From Gammaproteobacteria bacterium (GTDB lineage Bacteria > Pseudomonadota > Gammaproteobacteria > Pseudomonadales > Pseudohongiellaceae): 64,000 bases of DNA. Positions 44,300 through 52,521 of the stretch are shown here, piece after piece. The stretch's first letter is position 1. Every line of letters starts with the position of its first letter. The notes beneath the pieces were generated by a model, which saw nothing but the letters and a program-made list of their open reading frames with translations, was not told where the DNA came from and made no database searches. The stretch is taken from NCBI GenBank assembly GCA_012960305.1, contig DUBM01000011.1:434001-498000 (forward strand), in the 5' to 3' direction. Made by a program: the position numbers and the translations under genes.

Positions 44300-44701
44300 A
44301 TGATTAGTGCCTTCGATCATGTTGCCGTACCCATGCAACGAGTAGATGAAATGATTGCCTTTTATACTGCTCTTGGCTGTCGCGTAGTGGAGCAAAATGA
44401 TGGTGATATCCACGCAGTAATTTTCGGCAACAATAAGATTAACTTTCACAGCCCTCAATTGTGGCAATCGGGCCAATTTAGCTTGCGTGGACCTTCCGCA
44501 TTACCTGGCTGCGGCGATTTTTGCTTTGTATGGACAGCGAGCTCCAATTCCTTACTGTCAACGATAAAAGAAGCTGGAGCAAACATCGAAGAAGGACCAG
44601 TGGAACGCACTGGCGGCATGAATGAGGGCAGCACGAGAGGTATCAGTGTCTATATTCGCGACCCTGATTCAAATCTATTAGAATTCATAATTTATGGATA
44701 G
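44300..44701 (+). CDS. VOC-family protein (glyoxalase/dioxygenase fold)
   Basis: The protein has 133 aa without a signal peptide; AGGAG lies before the ATG. The two beta-alpha-beta-beta-beta modules are visible: AFDHVAVPMQRVDEMIAFYTALGCRVVE at the front, with metal-ligand His in DHVA, and IYVRDPDSNLLEFIIYG-like ending (VYIRDPDSNLLEFIIYG) with the ligand Glu. A middle His pair is in INFHSPQLW. Function could be glyoxalase, dioxygenase or ligand binding. It reads alone, with the promoter facing the esterase gene. Confidence 0.9.
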   Translation: MISAFDHVAVPMQRVDEMIAFYTALGCRVVEQNDGDIHAVIFGNNKINFHSPQLWQSGQFSLRGPSALPGCGDFCFVWTASSNSLLSTIKEAGANIEEGPVERTGGMNEGSTRGISVYIRDPDSNLLEFIIYG

Positions 44702-44736
44702 CATCCTACAATTGTCCTCGTACTACTTTTCTGGTA

Positions 44737-45126
44737 CTAAAGAGAGACTTGTATACTAGTGGGTTGACCAATTGTTTTTAGCATGTACACGAGAATTTTC
44801 GCAGATTCACTAGTACTCGCATTATCACTGCGCGTATGAATGCTGTCTGGATTCTCATAGAAAATTTCACCTGCGCCCAGAGTAACCGCGTCCTCACCGT
44901 CCACTTGCATAATGACCGCACCTTCCAACACATACACATAGGTGTGAGCATTGTGACGATGAGGTGAACTCGTTTCGCCTGGAGCAAGCTCCAATGTCAG
45001 CATTAACAATTCTTGATTTTCTGGTAGTGGCGGCACCTCAAAGTTTTCGGAGCTTAGTAATTCTGAAGCAAATACTGTGGTAGATAGCACACCACATAGA
45101 AGGATCAAGCCCGCAAATTTTTTCAT
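44737..45126 (-). CDS. Exported cupin-domain protein (cupin 2)
   Basis: ATG 45126 with GGAGCG nine bases upstream gives 129 aa with signal peptide MKKFAGLILLCGVLSTTVFA. It is a canonical single-domain cupin: SSPHRHNAHTYVYVLEGAV (HxH plus a later Glu) and GEIFYENPDSIHTRSDN (second motif His). A full set of metal ligands (three His and Glu) is present, unlike cupin 1. It probably binds Mn, Fe or Zn. Neighbours are the VOC gene (convergent) and the Mo-hydroxylase locus. Confidence 0.87.
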   Translation of the reverse strand: MKKFAGLILLCGVLSTTVFASELLSSENFEVPPLPENQELLMLTLELAPGETSSPHRHNAHTYVYVLEGAVIMQVDGEDAVTLGAGEIFYENPDSIHTRSDNASTSESAKILVYMLKTIGQPTSIQVSL

Positions 45127-45338
45127 ACAGTTTCGCTCCACTTCAATTGATACCGTAAATCTTGTTCAACTATTTACATCGACTAAGAGACTAGCACAAT
45201 ACTAGGGCTTCTTTTCCGACAAATTGTTCACACAACAATGAATATTCCGCTTAAATATCCTGCTCTCATATTCTAAATCATGAGCCCGAGCTCTCAAGAG
45301 ATTTGGTGCTGCTGCGTGACTGCGAGGGGCTTAGTTGC

Positions 45339-46532
45339 TCACGCTGCGGCTCTACTTAGCACATCCGACAAATCCATAAGACTATTTAGATTATGGCTGG
45401 ACTTAAAATCATCAACATAGGGCAACATTGCGCGAATTCCTTTTGCTTTGGGTTCGAAGCCGTCATACCTCAGAAGGGGATTTAACCAAATCAAGCGTCG
45501 GGTAGACTTGCTCAACCTCTCCATTTGCCAAGCCAATCCATCTGCATCATCTCGGTCGAGCCCGTCGGAAATTATCAGCGTGATCGCTCCCTGACCTAAG
45601 ACCCGACGAGACCAGAAATTATTGAAGTCTTTGAGACAGCCTCCAATCCGGGTTCCTCCAGACCAATCATTAACTGAGTCAGAAACTTTATCAAGCGCAA
45701 CATCAACATCACGATGACTGAGATAGCGAGTGATATTGCTCAGGCGTGTACCAAAGACGAAGGCATGAATCCTATCGCGATCGTTCGTAATTGCATGCAT
45801 GAAATGAAGAAACATTCGTGAGTATTGACTCATTGAGCCTGAGATATCACACAGGATAACCAACGGTGGATGGCGTAGTTGGGGCTTTTTAAATTTTATA
45901 GATATACCACCGCCGGAACGTAATGATGCTCGAAGCGTTGAACGCATATCAATGCGAGACCCCCCATCGTCTTGGCGAAACCGTCGAGTAGGAACGTTCA
46001 TTATTGGCAGTCGCAGTTTTGCGATTGCTTGTTTTGCCTGCTCAACTTCATCCGCAGACATGGTTTCGAAATCAATCTCCTGTAACACTTCTTTGTTTGA
46101 AAAAGTAAAACTTGCATCGAACTCTACTTCATCAGTGGCAGGTTCAACTTCGGATTTAGCGGCCACGCCCAGAGCTTCTGATAAACGCCGGCTCATTTCC
46201 TCCAGCTCTTCGTCTCGTTCAACTTTGACCATTGGCAACATCGCTCCCATCATCCGATCCATTATTCGGGGGTTGCGCCAGAAAATATGAAAAGCCTGAT
46301 CAAATAGCTCTCGCTGTTCTTCGCGATTCACAAACAGTGCAAACATGCACCAGTAAAAGTCCTCTCGTTGGCCGATACCTAGAGTCTTAACTGCCGAAAT
46401 TGCATCAAGCACGCGACCTGAGCCCACTGTCATACCCGCGGAACGGAGTAGGCGAGCAAAATAAAGAATATTTTCCGCCATGCGACCATCGGTTGCACCG
46501 CGAGAAGAAGTAAGAGAATAGGCAGCTGCCAT
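45339..46532 (-). CDS. VWA-domain protein, CoxE-like
   Basis: The protein has 397 aa. A helical front half contains AENILYFARLLRSAGMTVGSGRVLDA, typical of CoxE-like proteins, and the back half is a von Willebrand A domain with MIDAS DISGSMSQYS (about residue 228), FGTRLSNIT and a GGTRIGGCL. Its ATG overlaps the TAA of the MoxR gene (TAATG), implying translational coupling. CoxD and CoxE proteins work as an ATPase-adaptor pair in maturing the Mo-Cu or Mo centre of the hydroxylase. It is the last gene of the five-gene minus-strand unit. Confidence 0.9.
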   Translation of the reverse strand: MAAAYSLTSSRGATDGRMAENILYFARLLRSAGMTVGSGRVLDAISAVKTLGIGQREDFYWCMFALFVNREEQRELFDQAFHIFWRNPRIMDRMMGAMLPMVKVERDEELEEMSRRLSEALGVAAKSEVEPATDEVEFDASFTFSNKEVLQEIDFETMSADEVEQAKQAIAKLRLPIMNVPTRRFRQDDGGSRIDMRSTLRASLRSGGGISIKFKKPQLRHPPLVILCDISGSMSQYSRMFLHFMHAITNDRDRIHAFVFGTRLSNITRYLSHRDVDVALDKVSDSVNDWSGGTRIGGCLKDFNNFWSRRVLGQGAITLIISDGLDRDDADGLAWQMERLSKSTRRLIWLNPLLRYDGFEPKAKGIRAMLPYVDDFKSSHNLNSLMDLSDVLSRAAA

Positions 46533-47458
46533 TAGTTTATGACATTGAGATTGGATACTTCAGCTTTCACTTGCTCGAGTAATTGAGCTGCTTCACTGCC
46601 TCTAATTTTAGCAATGTCATCTTGATATTTAAGTAAAGTACCAAGCGTGTTGTCGATGGCTTCGCTATCCAATGCAACTTTATCTAACTGAGTTAGTGCA
46701 TCGGCCCAATCGAGAGTTTCAGCAACTCCTGGGAGCTTGAATAAATCTTCATCACGAAGTTTTTGTACGAAAGCCACAAGTTGTTGACTTAATTGAACAT
46801 CAATGCCGGGAAGTTTAGTACTTACAATTTCCATTTCTCGCTCTGCGGATGGATAGTCCACCCAGTGATAGAGGCACCGTCGCTTCAGGGCATCATGAAT
46901 TTCTCGTGTGCGATTAGAAGTTATAATCACAATAGGTGGCTGCGCGGCAGTGATTGTGCCTATCTCTGGAATTGTAATTTGGTAGTCAGAGAGAATCTCT
47001 AACAAATAAGCTTCAAAGGGTTCATCGGTGCGATCCAGCTCATCGATGAGCAACACCGGCGGCCCACTTTCATCAGCCCGCAAGGCTTGTAGTAAAGGTC
47101 TTTCAATTAAAAAATCTTTGGAGAAAACATCATCCGCCAGATCATCTTTTGATATTTCCCCTGCCGCTTCTGCTAGGCGAATCTCGATCATCTGCCGAGA
47201 ATAATTCCATTCATAAACCGCCGAAGAAACATCGAGACCTTCGTAGCATTGCAAACGAACGAGACGCCGTCCCAGAGACTTTGCTAACACTTTAGCGATT
47301 TCCGTTTTGCCTACACCTGCTTCACCTTCAAGGAAAAGTGGCCGACCCATTTTTAGGGCAAGAAACAAAGTGGTAGATAAAGGACGATCGGCAATGTAAT
47401 CGCTTTGATTTAGCAACGCCAATGTCGCTTCGATACTTTCAGGTAAAGCTTGTGTCAT
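46532..47458 (-). CDS. MoxR-type AAA ATPase, CoxD-like
   Basis: The protein has 308 aa. Walker A is GEAGVGKTEIAKVLA (about residue 41) and Walker B is VLLIDELDRTDEPFEAYLLE (about 134), followed by sensor 1 in VIITSNRTREIHDALKRRC. These are the MoxR-family marks. As CoxD, it would chaperone insertion or activation of the metal centre together with the VWA protein it overlaps. It follows the medium subunit with eight bases between. Cytoplasmic. Confidence 0.92.
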   Translation of the reverse strand: MTQALPESIEATLALLNQSDYIADRPLSTTLFLALKMGRPLFLEGEAGVGKTEIAKVLAKSLGRRLVRLQCYEGLDVSSAVYEWNYSRQMIEIRLAEAAGEISKDDLADDVFSKDFLIERPLLQALRADESGPPVLLIDELDRTDEPFEAYLLEILSDYQITIPEIGTITAAQPPIVIITSNRTREIHDALKRRCLYHWVDYPSAEREMEIVSTKLPGIDVQLSQQLVAFVQKLRDEDLFKLPGVAETLDWADALTQLDKVALDSEAIDNTLGTLLKYQDDIAKIRGSEAAQLLEQVKAEVSNLNVIN

Positions 47459-47466
47459 AGTTGGAT

Positions 47467-48261
47467 CTATCCGCAGGCATCCACAGCGCGTTTAACCATG
47501 ACCTTAACCAGATGCGCCCGATACTCTGCGCTCGCATGAATATCAGAATTCATACGATCGACAGAAACTTCTACTGCATCGCAAGCGTTGCTGGAGAAGT
47601 CTTCATTGAGCACTTTCTCGAATTTCATGCCACGATACGCACAAGGAGTCGCTCCAGTTATAGCGACTCTATTACCGTCTACTGTCTTGGCGATGAAAAC
47701 ACCCACAATAGCGTAGCGGGATGCTGGATTTTCAAATTTTATGTAGGCAGCTGTCATGGGAATGGGAAAGCTCACGGCAGTTATAAGCTCATCCTCTTCC
47801 AGCGCCGTTTCAAACATGCCAGTAAAGAAATCATCTCCAGTTATCTCTCGCTTATTAGTCTTAACGGTAGCCCCTAATGCAATAACTGCTGCTGGATAGT
47901 CAGCAGCTGGGTCATTATTCGCTATTGAACCACCAAGAGTGCCGCGATTCCTGACAGCCGGATCACCGATATTGCCTGCCAGTTTAGCCAATGCAGGAAT
48001 GGCAGATTGTACTTCTGCAGAGGCTGCGACAGCTGCATGAGTAGTCATTGCACCGATGACTAAAGCATCGCCTTCATTTGCTATACCCACCAAGTCACTC
48101 ACGCCACCGAGATCAATAACATCAGAAGGAGATGCTAATCGGTGCTTCATTGTTGGCAACATCGTCTGACCGCCGGCAACAAATTTGCCGTCATCTGCAT
48201 TTCCCATCGCAGCAACTGCATCATCAACACTGTTAACCTTGTGATATAAAAAATCGTACAT
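47467..48261 (-). CDS. FAD-binding medium subunit, xanthine-dehydrogenase family (CoxM-like)
   Basis: The protein has 264 aa of the CO dehydrogenase/xanthine dehydrogenase medium subunit. The FAD-binding marks are FVAGGQTMLPTMKHRLASP at about residue 30 and NIGDPAVRNRGTLGGSIANNDPAADYPAAVIALGA at about 96-130. The C-terminal domain ends GHIHAS-like in the NSDIHASAEYRAHLV segment. It passes electrons from the 2Fe-2S subunit to FAD and then on to quinone. It lies after the large subunit and before the MoxR gene in the same direction. Confidence 0.92.
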   Translation of the reverse strand: MYDFLYHKVNSVDDAVAAMGNADDGKFVAGGQTMLPTMKHRLASPSDVIDLGGVSDLVGIANEGDALVIGAMTTHAAVAASAEVQSAIPALAKLAGNIGDPAVRNRGTLGGSIANNDPAADYPAAVIALGATVKTNKREITGDDFFTGMFETALEEDELITAVSFPIPMTAAYIKFENPASRYAIVGVFIAKTVDGNRVAITGATPCAYRGMKFEKVLNEDFSSNACDAVEVSVDRMNSDIHASAEYRAHLVKVMVKRAVDACG

Positions 48262-48305
48262 GGAAATTCCTCTTTAATTCTTTAAAATTTTCACTTCCGT
48301 GATAC

Positions 48306-50657
48306 TTAAGCTGCACCCTGAGCCGCGCGCCAGACATTTTCAGGAGTTGCCGGCATATCAATATGCTTAATACCTAAGGCATTCGTTATGGCATTAATTA
48401 CAGCCGGCGGCGCAGCAATTGCTCCGGCTTCACCACAACCCTTCACACCTAATGGATTGTCCGGCGGATCGGTGGGGGCGTAGTCCACGTCGAAGCTCGG
48501 CACATTGTCTGCACGAGGCATCGCATAATCCATATAGGTTGCTGTTATTAACTGCCCTTCGCTGTCATAGCGACATCCTTCTAACAAAGCTTGACCGACA
48601 CCATGCACAATTCCTCCATGAACCTGCCCTTCGACAATCATCGGATTGACCAGTTTCCCAAAATCATCAACAGCTGAATATTTAACGATCTCTACAACAC
48701 CGGTATCAGTATCTACTTCCACTTCGCAGATATGAGTTCCAGCGGGAAAAGAAAAATTAAGCGGGTCAAAGAAGGCATTCTCATCAAAGCCTGGCTCCAA
48801 ACCTTCTGGATAGCTATGGGGAACATAGGCGTTGAATGCTACTTCGCCAATATTCATGGCTTTGTCAGTACCGGCGACAGTAAAATTGCCATCGGCAAAT
48901 TCAATATCTCCTTCTGCAGCCTCCAACGCATGGGCAGCAATTTTTTTACCTTTGGTAATTAATTTTTCGCAAGCCTTGGCAATAGCAACTCCGCCAACAG
49001 CAAGGGAACGGGAGCCGTAAGTTCCCATGCCAAATTGGGTCTTAGCTGTATCGCCGTGAACAACTTCGATGTTTTCGAAAGGTACACCCAACTGTTCCGT
49101 AACCAGTTGTGCAAAAGTAGTCTCGTGACCCTGGCCATGAGAATGAGTGCCTGTGAAAACTTGTACGTTGCCAGTCGGATTGAATCGCACTTGTGCGCTC
49201 TCCCAAAGACCAACACCAGCACCAAGCTGGCCAACAGCAGCGGATGGCGCGATGCCACAAGCTTCAACATAAGACGACAAACCAATTCCCCGGCGTTTAC
49301 CCCGAGCGATGGCTTCTGTAGCCCGTGCAGGAAATCCCTCATAGTCAGCCAACACCATGGCCTTATCCAGGGCGGCCACATAGTCACCACTATCATAGCA
49401 CTGGACTACGGGCGTCTGATAAGGAAAGGCATCTTTAGGAATGAAGTTTCGCCGGCGTATTTCTGCTGGATCCAAATCCATGTCCCGAGCAGCTACATCT
49501 ACAAGTCGCTCTAATAAGTAAGTTGCTTCGGGACGACCAGCGCCTCGGCAAGCATCAACTGGTGCCGTATTAGTAAACACCGCTTTCACTTCTGAATAGA
49601 TTAGTGGCGTCGTGTATTGACCGGCCAGAAGAAAAGCATATAAGTAGGAAGGAACCATTGTAGAAAAAGTGGACAAGTAGGCACCCAAATTGGCTTGTGT
49701 CATTACTCGCATGGCGAGAAATTTACCGTCCTCATCCATAGCCATTTCAGCAGTTGCAACATGGTCACGACCATGTGCATCTGCGAGAAAAGCTTCCGTG
49801 CGGTCGCCAGTCCATTTCACTGGCCGTTCAACTTTTCGACAAGCCCAGCCAACTACTAATTCTTCAGCATAAACAAAAATCTTTGCACCAAAACCACCAC
49901 CAACATCTGGACCAACAACTCTGAGTTTATGTTCAGGTGCCAACTGGTTGAATGCAGAGAGAACCAAACGATGTACATGGGGGTTTTGCGTCGTGACGTG
50001 AAGTGTTATCTCTTCTGTCCCGGTATTGTATTCACCTAATGACGCCCGCGGCTCCATAGGATTGGTTACCATGCGGTTGTTTATCAACTCTAATCTTGAA
50101 ACCTTATGGGCGGAAGCAAATGCAGCCTCAACTCCTTCTTTGTCGCCAAAGGGCCAGTTGAAACACATATTATTGGGTGCAACTTCATGAATTTGAACTT
50201 GATCATCATCGGCGGCACGAGCGGTTTCAGTAACTGCAGGTAAAACGCCGTAATCAACTGCAATTTTTTCCGCACCATCTTTTGCCTGAGCTAAAGTCTC
50301 AGCAATTACAATAGCAACGTGATCGCCGACATAGTTAACTTTCCCCTGAGCAAGAGCCGGATGCGCGGGAGCTCGGTGAGGTTCACCATCATCACTAGTA
50401 ACTGTAACACCGCAGATAAGCGTCCCGATGCCATCAGCAGCCAAATCATCTCCAGTAAATACTGCGACTACACCGGCCGACGCTGCGGCCGCACTGATAT
50501 CAATACTCTCTATAGTTGCATGGCCATGGGGTGATCTGAGGAAGTAAGCATGGGTCTGCCCCGCCACATTAATATCATCGGTATAGTTACCTTTACCAAT
50601 GAGAAATCTCTTATCTTCTTTTCTAAGTACACTGACGCCAATTCCATTCTCTACCAT
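48306..50657 (-). CDS. Molybdopterin-binding large subunit, form II CoxL-like
   Basis: The start is ATG 50657 (GGGAG upstream), just after the CoxS stop at 50660; the track's start at 50729 overlaps CoxS and is rejected. The protein has 783 aa. Family marks: [41 protein letters not shown], and [20 protein letters not shown] near the end with the catalytic Glu. The active-site loop reads DACRGAGR at about residue 365. Form I CO dehydrogenases have AYxCSFR there and form II AYRGAGR, so this is form II-like with Tyr replaced by Cys. CO oxidation cannot be assumed; an aromatic or heterocyclic hydroxylation is as likely. Confidence 0.9.
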   Translation of the reverse strand: MVENGIGVSVLRKEDKRFLIGKGNYTDDINVAGQTHAYFLRSPHGHATIESIDISAAAASAGVVAVFTGDDLAADGIGTLICGVTVTSDDGEPHRAPAHPALAQGKVNYVGDHVAIVIAETLAQAKDGAEKIAVDYGVLPAVTETARAADDDQVQIHEVAPNNMCFNWPFGDKEGVEAAFASAHKVSRLELINNRMVTNPMEPRASLGEYNTGTEEITLHVTTQNPHVHRLVLSAFNQLAPEHKLRVVGPDVGGGFGAKIFVYAEELVVGWACRKVERPVKWTGDRTEAFLADAHGRDHVATAEMAMDEDGKFLAMRVMTQANLGAYLSTFSTMVPSYLYAFLLAGQYTTPLIYSEVKAVFTNTAPVDACRGAGRPEATYLLERLVDVAARDMDLDPAEIRRRNFIPKDAFPYQTPVVQCYDSGDYVAALDKAMVLADYEGFPARATEAIARGKRRGIGLSSYVEACGIAPSAAVGQLGAGVGLWESAQVRFNPTGNVQVFTGTHSHGQGHETTFAQLVTEQLGVPFENIEVVHGDTAKTQFGMGTYGSRSLAVGGVAIAKACEKLITKGKKIAAHALEAAEGDIEFADGNFTVAGTDKAMNIGEVAFNAYVPHSYPEGLEPGFDENAFFDPLNFSFPAGTHICEVEVDTDTGVVEIVKYSAVDDFGKLVNPMIVEGQVHGGIVHGVGQALLEGCRYDSEGQLITATYMDYAMPRADNVPSFDVDYAPTDPPDNPLGVKGCGEAGAIAAPPAVINAITNALGIKHIDMPATPENVWRAAQGAA

Positions 50658-50659
50658 GA

Positions 50660-51130
50660 TTATTCTCCCATCGTTTTTGCGCCAGCCTTCACTGACTTGA
50701 CGATATTGTGATAACCAGTGCAGCGGCAAATATTTCCTTCCAACTCTTTGCGGACAGTAGAATCATCCAAATCATTGCCATTTCGATTAACAATATCCAG
50801 CGCTGTCATCACCATGCCGGGAGTACAAAATCCACATTGCAAGCCATGATTATCCATAAATGCCTGTTGCATTGGATGCATAGAACCATTGTTTGCCAGC
50901 CCTTCGATTGTGGTCACTTCACAAGCATCAGCCATCACCGCCAACATAGTGCAAGCCTTCACCGACTTGCCATCGACATGGACAACACAGGCACCACATT
51001 GACTAGTATCACAACCGACATGAGTCCCGGTTAGTCGGAGATTTTCTCGTAGAAATTGTACGAGTAACGTACGCCCTTCTACTTCAGCAGAAACTAGCTT
51101 CCCATTAACATTTATATTTACTATTGGCAT
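50660..51130 (-). CDS. 2Fe-2S small subunit, xanthine-dehydrogenase family (CoxS-like)
   Basis: The protein has 156 aa. The plant-type 2Fe-2S loop is [16 protein letters not shown] with a fourth Cys in KACTMLA. The second cluster domain has [15 protein letters not shown] and [13 protein letters not shown]. Both clusters are complete. It is first in the S-L-M-D-E series and its stop is two bases from the large-subunit ATG. It transfers electrons from the Mo centre to FAD. Upstream is a 448-base gap to the CoxG gene. Confidence 0.93.
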   Translation of the reverse strand: MPIVNINVNGKLVSAEVEGRTLLVQFLRENLRLTGTHVGCDTSQCGACVVHVDGKSVKACTMLAVMADACEVTTIEGLANNGSMHPMQQAFMDNHGLQCGFCTPGMVMTALDIVNRNGNDLDDSTVRKELEGNICRCTGYHNIVKSVKAGAKTMGE

Positions 51131-51578
51131 TTAATTTCTCCCTCTGTCCAAGGTTAATTCTCTGGCTATATAAGTGTTGATTTATTTTTTGGGGTAAGAA
51201 TCAATCGAACAGTGTCAAAGATTACTCAACGCTCGTCAAGTTTTAGGTTAGGATTCCACAGCGCGACAGTTTTTCAGAGAGTCAGGATGTCAGGGAGGGG
51301 TAGCGTTCCAAATAGCAAATGACTGAACGTCTATTAAGTCTTCAAATAGCGATAGCAGTCTTTGAGAACATTAGAGCCTCTAAGAACAATACTGGCAACG
51401 ACCGGCTTGCAAATTTAATCGGGGGTCAGACGAAACCAAACATAAGACTCTCTGTGACGGCCGTGATTTTTTCAGATCGATCTGCACGGTGGGTTAATAA
51501 CTGTAAATTGCCTATCAAAGTGCGGCGAAGAAATTAAAAGAGGGTAGAATTTAATTGCGAGGCGGACTGAAAGACTCT
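51131..51578. other. Intergenic stretch inside the Mo-hydroxylase locus, no gene recognised
   Basis: About 450 bases between CoxS and CoxG. It probably holds the promoter of the S-L-M-D-E unit near 51150-51250. The ORF at 51319 (72 aa, plus) has no ribosome site or recognisable family. Bases around 51420 read GGGGTCAGACGAAACC, and the opposite strand reads HRESYVWFRLTPD before a stop, a kind of sequence I associate with mobile-element debris, though I cannot name one. Confidence 0.5.
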
Positions 51579-52199
51579 TCAAATCAAATAAAACGCAGCG
51601 AGAATCGTAAGCAAACCAACGCCAACGAGCCAAGCCCAGACGTCAAACCCAGCTTTTTTGGTAGGAGGCATTTCTGCCATTGTACTTTCAGGACCCCCTT
51701 CAAGCCCGTCGACAGCTCCGCTTCTCACCTCACCGGAATCTATTTCAGCGTCACCCAAATCTCCACCAACTATCTTAGAAAAAGTCCCAAAGAACTCATC
51801 AGCCATTTTCTGGGCTGTTCCATCTATTAAGCGAGATCCTAACTGAGCTAGTTTCCCACCGACCTTAGCTTTTGCATGATAGGTTAATATAGTCTCATCA
51901 CCATCTTCTCGGAGACTCACGGCAGCGCTGCCATTTGCAAAACCAGCAGCTCCACCTTGGCCCTGGCCGTTAATAGTATAGCTGTTGGGAGCATCGATAT
52001 CGGTGAGGGTTACATCAAATTTAAACTTCGCTTTAACCGGGCCAACCTTTGCCGTGATCTGAGCATTAAAGCTAGTATCGCTAATTGCGTCCATAACGTC
52101 GCAGCCAGGAATTGAGGCCTTTAGTGTTTCTATGTCATTCAAAGCTTCCCAGACTTTCTCCTTATTTGCCGAGATACGGCGTTCTGCATTCATTTCCAT
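51579..52199 (-). CDS. CoxG-like SRPBCC protein with C-terminal membrane anchor
   Basis: The protein has 206 aa. The N-terminal 145 residues follow the CO dehydrogenase subunit G/SRPBCC pattern: RRISANKEKVWEALNDIETLKASIPGC, VGPVKAKFKFDVTLTDID, GQGQGGAAGFANGSAAVSL, KVGGKLAQLGSRLIDGTAQKMADEFF. The last 25 residues (FDVWAWLVGVGLLTILAAFYLI) are a membrane anchor. CoxG is thought to recruit the dehydrogenase to the membrane. It is placed upstream of the S-L-M-D-E unit on the same strand, divergent from the second large subunit. Confidence 0.92.
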   Translation of the reverse strand: MEMNAERRISANKEKVWEALNDIETLKASIPGCDVMDAISDTSFNAQITAKVGPVKAKFKFDVTLTDIDAPNSYTINGQGQGGAAGFANGSAAVSLREDGDETILTYHAKAKVGGKLAQLGSRLIDGTAQKMADEFFGTFSKIVGGDLGDAEIDSGEVRSGAVDGLEGGPESTMAEMPPTKKAGFDVWAWLVGVGLLTILAAFYLI

Positions 52200-52521
52200 A
52201 ACGTTTAATACCTGAGTTACTTCATTTCTAATTTATTTTTTACTGCAAGTTATAATTTATTTCTATATTGAGAATTTTATAACAATCCGCCGGTAATTCA
52301 GATTGTTCTACTCTTTTGCTGACTTTGTTGTTGACCTAACTCCATACTTTTATCTACTGCAATTACATTAACTCCACTTTCTATGCAGTTAATTACTAGA
52401 TTCTAGCATAGGTACTACTCATAATATTTGTGAAGGGAGCTAGTTTAGAATTTGCTTTGGTTAATTTATCGAAGTAAATTAAAGAGAATACAAAGTGCAT
52501 TTTTTGCTCAAAGGATTAAAT

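Noticed and set aside
48959-49514. Long ORFs (145 and 159 aa) overlapping the CoxL-like gene
   Set aside because: Both are shadows of the 783-aa large subunit, which has clear motifs throughout.
45339-51130. True aerobic CO dehydrogenase (form I)
   Set aside because: The large subunit lacks the AYxCSFR loop, so CO as substrate is not supported despite the cox-like gene order.
51319-51537. 72-aa plus-strand ORF in the Mo-hydroxylase intergenic gap
   Set aside because: No ribosome site, no recognisable motif, and basic low-complexity end; probably chance.
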